A DNA stretch of 64,000 bases from JAJDZL01 sp965221175 (lineage in GTDB: Bacteria > Pseudomonadota > Gammaproteobacteria > Arenicellales > JAJDZL01): contig OZ244867.1 of assembly GCA_965221175.1 (NCBI GenBank), positions 1,488,001 through 1,552,000 on the forward strand, given 5' to 3'. Shown piece by piece: positions 63,014 through 64,000 of this stretch. Below the pieces are notes generated by a model. It saw only the letters and a list, made by a program, of their open reading frames with translations. It was not told where the DNA came from and made no database searches. Numbering within the stretch: position 1 is the stretch's first letter; each line of letters starts with the position of its first letter. A program made the translations under genes and the position numbers.

Positions 63014-64000
63014 TCACATCTGAACGCCGCCGACAGTCAGGCCATCGACGCGTAGTGTCGGCTGTCCCACTCCAACCGGAACGCTTTGCCCCTCTTTACC
63101 GCAGGTACCAATCCCGGAGTCAAGTTGCAGGTTGTTGCCCACCATCGTGACTTTGGTGAGAACGTCCGGACCGTTGCCAATCAAAGTCGCACCCTTTACG
63201 GGTCTGGTAATCTTTCCCTTTTCAATGAGATATGCTTCCGTAGCAGAAAAAACAAACTTGCCAGAAGTGATGTCGACCTGTCCTCCACCAAAACTCACTG
63301 CGTATAAGCCATCGTCTACAGACTCAATGATTTCCTCATGACTCGACGCACCCGGCAGCATGTAGGTATTGGTCATTCTCGGCATTGGCAAATGGGCATA
63401 AGATTCACGACGTCCATTGCCGGTTGGCGCCTGATTCATCAATCTTGCATTTGTCAAATCCTGCATATAGCCAGCAAGAATGCCATTTTCAATGAGAACG
63501 GTATTCTGTGATTGCGTTCCCTCGTCATCTATGCTGAGTGAGCCTCTTCGATTCTCTATAGTTCCGTCGTCAACGATGGTACAGAGTTTTGATGCCACTT
63601 GATCGCCGATACGGCCTGCAAAGGCGGAAGTCCCTTTTCGATTGAAATCACCTTCAAGTCCGTGTCCGATTGCTTCGTGAAGAAGTATCCCCGGCCATCC
63701 GGGACCGAGAACGACTACCATTGTGCCGGCAGGCGCATCAACGGACTCCAAGTTTATCAAAGCTTGCCGCACAGCTTCGCGACCATATTCAAGAGCACGA
63801 TCCTGTTGCACCAGAAAATCATAAGATTCGCGGGAACCACCGCCGAATGAACCCTGTTCCCGACGACCGTTGTGCTCCGCTACCACACTAACGTTCAGTC
63901 TCACCAATGGACGGACATCCGCACAAATTTTTCCGTCGCTACGTACAACTAGAACAATCTCCTGCGAGCCAGATAGGTTCACCATAACCTCCTTGACTCT
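63014..64000 (-). CDS. tldD: Metalloprotease TldD, partial (5' end outside window)
   Basis: The frame is open to the window edge, with residues R-V-K-E-V before the first visible methionine, so about 329 of some 480 residues are seen. The zinc-binding HExxxH is present in ILLHEAIGHGLEGD; other marks are NRKGTSAFAGRIG and IDDEGT followed by the C-terminal TLRVDGLTVGG. Active subunit of the TldD-TldE protease. Confidence 0.95.
   Translation of the reverse strand, partial: RVKEVMVNLSGSQEIVLVVRSDGKICADVRPLVRLNVSVVAEHNGRREQGSFGGGSRESYDFLVQQDRALEYGREAVRQALINLESVDAPAGTMVVVLGPGWPGILLHEAIGHGLEGDFNRKGTSAFAGRIGDQVASKLCTIVDDGTIENRRGSLSIDDEGTQSQNTVLIENGILAGYMQDLTNARLMNQAPTGNGRRESYAHLPMPRMTNTYMLPGASSHEEIIESVDDGLYAVSFGGGQVDITSGKFVFSATEAYLIEKGKITRPVKGATLIGNGPDVLTKVTMVGNNLQLDSGIGTCGKEGQSVPVGVGQPTLRVDGLTVGGVQM

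Overview
The window is a chromosomal segment of a gammaproteobacterium, probably a free-living aquatic one, with mid-40s to high-40s % GC by eye (not computed). Several blocks keep classic gammaproteobacterial gene order: mreB-mreC-mreD-mrdA-rodA-mltB-rlpA-lipB; nnr-tsaE-amiC-mutL-miaA-hfq-hflX-hflK-hflC-yjeT-hisZ-purA; ybgC-tolQ-tolR-tolA-tolB-pal-cpoB; and aspS-nudB-yebC-ruvC-ruvA-ruvB. Most of the window is housekeeping, and the accessory material lies in a few clear insertions.

Layout. 1-1.3 kb: amgK (partial) and murU, cell-wall sugar recycling. 1.3-9.2 kb (minus): lipB and the rod-shape/elongasome operon. 9.3-12.7 kb (plus): gatCAB amidotransferase, then an agmatinase. 13.8-14.1 kb: two convergent tRNA genes, Arg(UCG) and Leu(CAG). 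14.5-17.3 kb: a sodium:solute symporter ending at a strong terminator, a small membrane protein and a TPR protein. 17.3-18.7 kb (minus): three uncharacterised membrane proteins, one only 54 residues long. 18.9-19.4 kb: a MOSC protein. 19.5-32.3 kb (minus): the nnr-to-purA block. 32.3-42.1 kb: accessory catabolic genes (Rieske oxygenase, a PDR/VanB-type reductase, an AhpD-like protein, PPK2, a TRAP transporter, a CaiB/BaiF CoA-transferase) and a decayed transposase. 42.1-48.2 kb: queG and a complete branched-chain-type ABC transporter (livJHMGF-like). 48.2-54.1 kb (minus): tol-pal. 54.1-61.6 kb (minus): ruvBAC, yebC, an AAA ATPase/DUF4143 gene, nudB, aspS, an FmdB-type zinc ribbon. 61.7-64 kb (minus): pmbA and a tldD cut by the window edge.

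How the genes work together. MreBCD, PBP2, RodA, MltB, RlpA, AmiC, Tol-Pal, CpoB, AmgK and MurU cover envelope growth, septal splitting, outer-membrane constriction and peptidoglycan recycling. AspRS carries two residues described for non-discriminating enzymes, and GatCAB is in the same window, so Asn-tRNA is probably made by transamidation. MutL has the endonuclease motifs of MutH-independent mismatch repair. The oxygenase, reductase, transporters and CoA-transferase suggest uptake and oxidation of an aromatic or organic acid; the substrate cannot be read from the sequence.

Most notable: (1) an AAA ATPase/DUF4143 gene inserted between nudB and yebC and flanked by two copies of a 74-bp direct repeat (57102-57175 and 58831-58904, 68/74 identical by eye); (2) separation of the usually adjacent nnr and queG by about 9.8 kb of catabolic genes holding a transposase remnant with recognisable inverted ends; (3) several well-formed hairpins in transporter leaders and intergenic gaps; (4) an unannotated-size 54-residue membrane protein in a three-gene unknown operon. 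I saw no CRISPR array, rRNA, integrase or intact insertion sequence.
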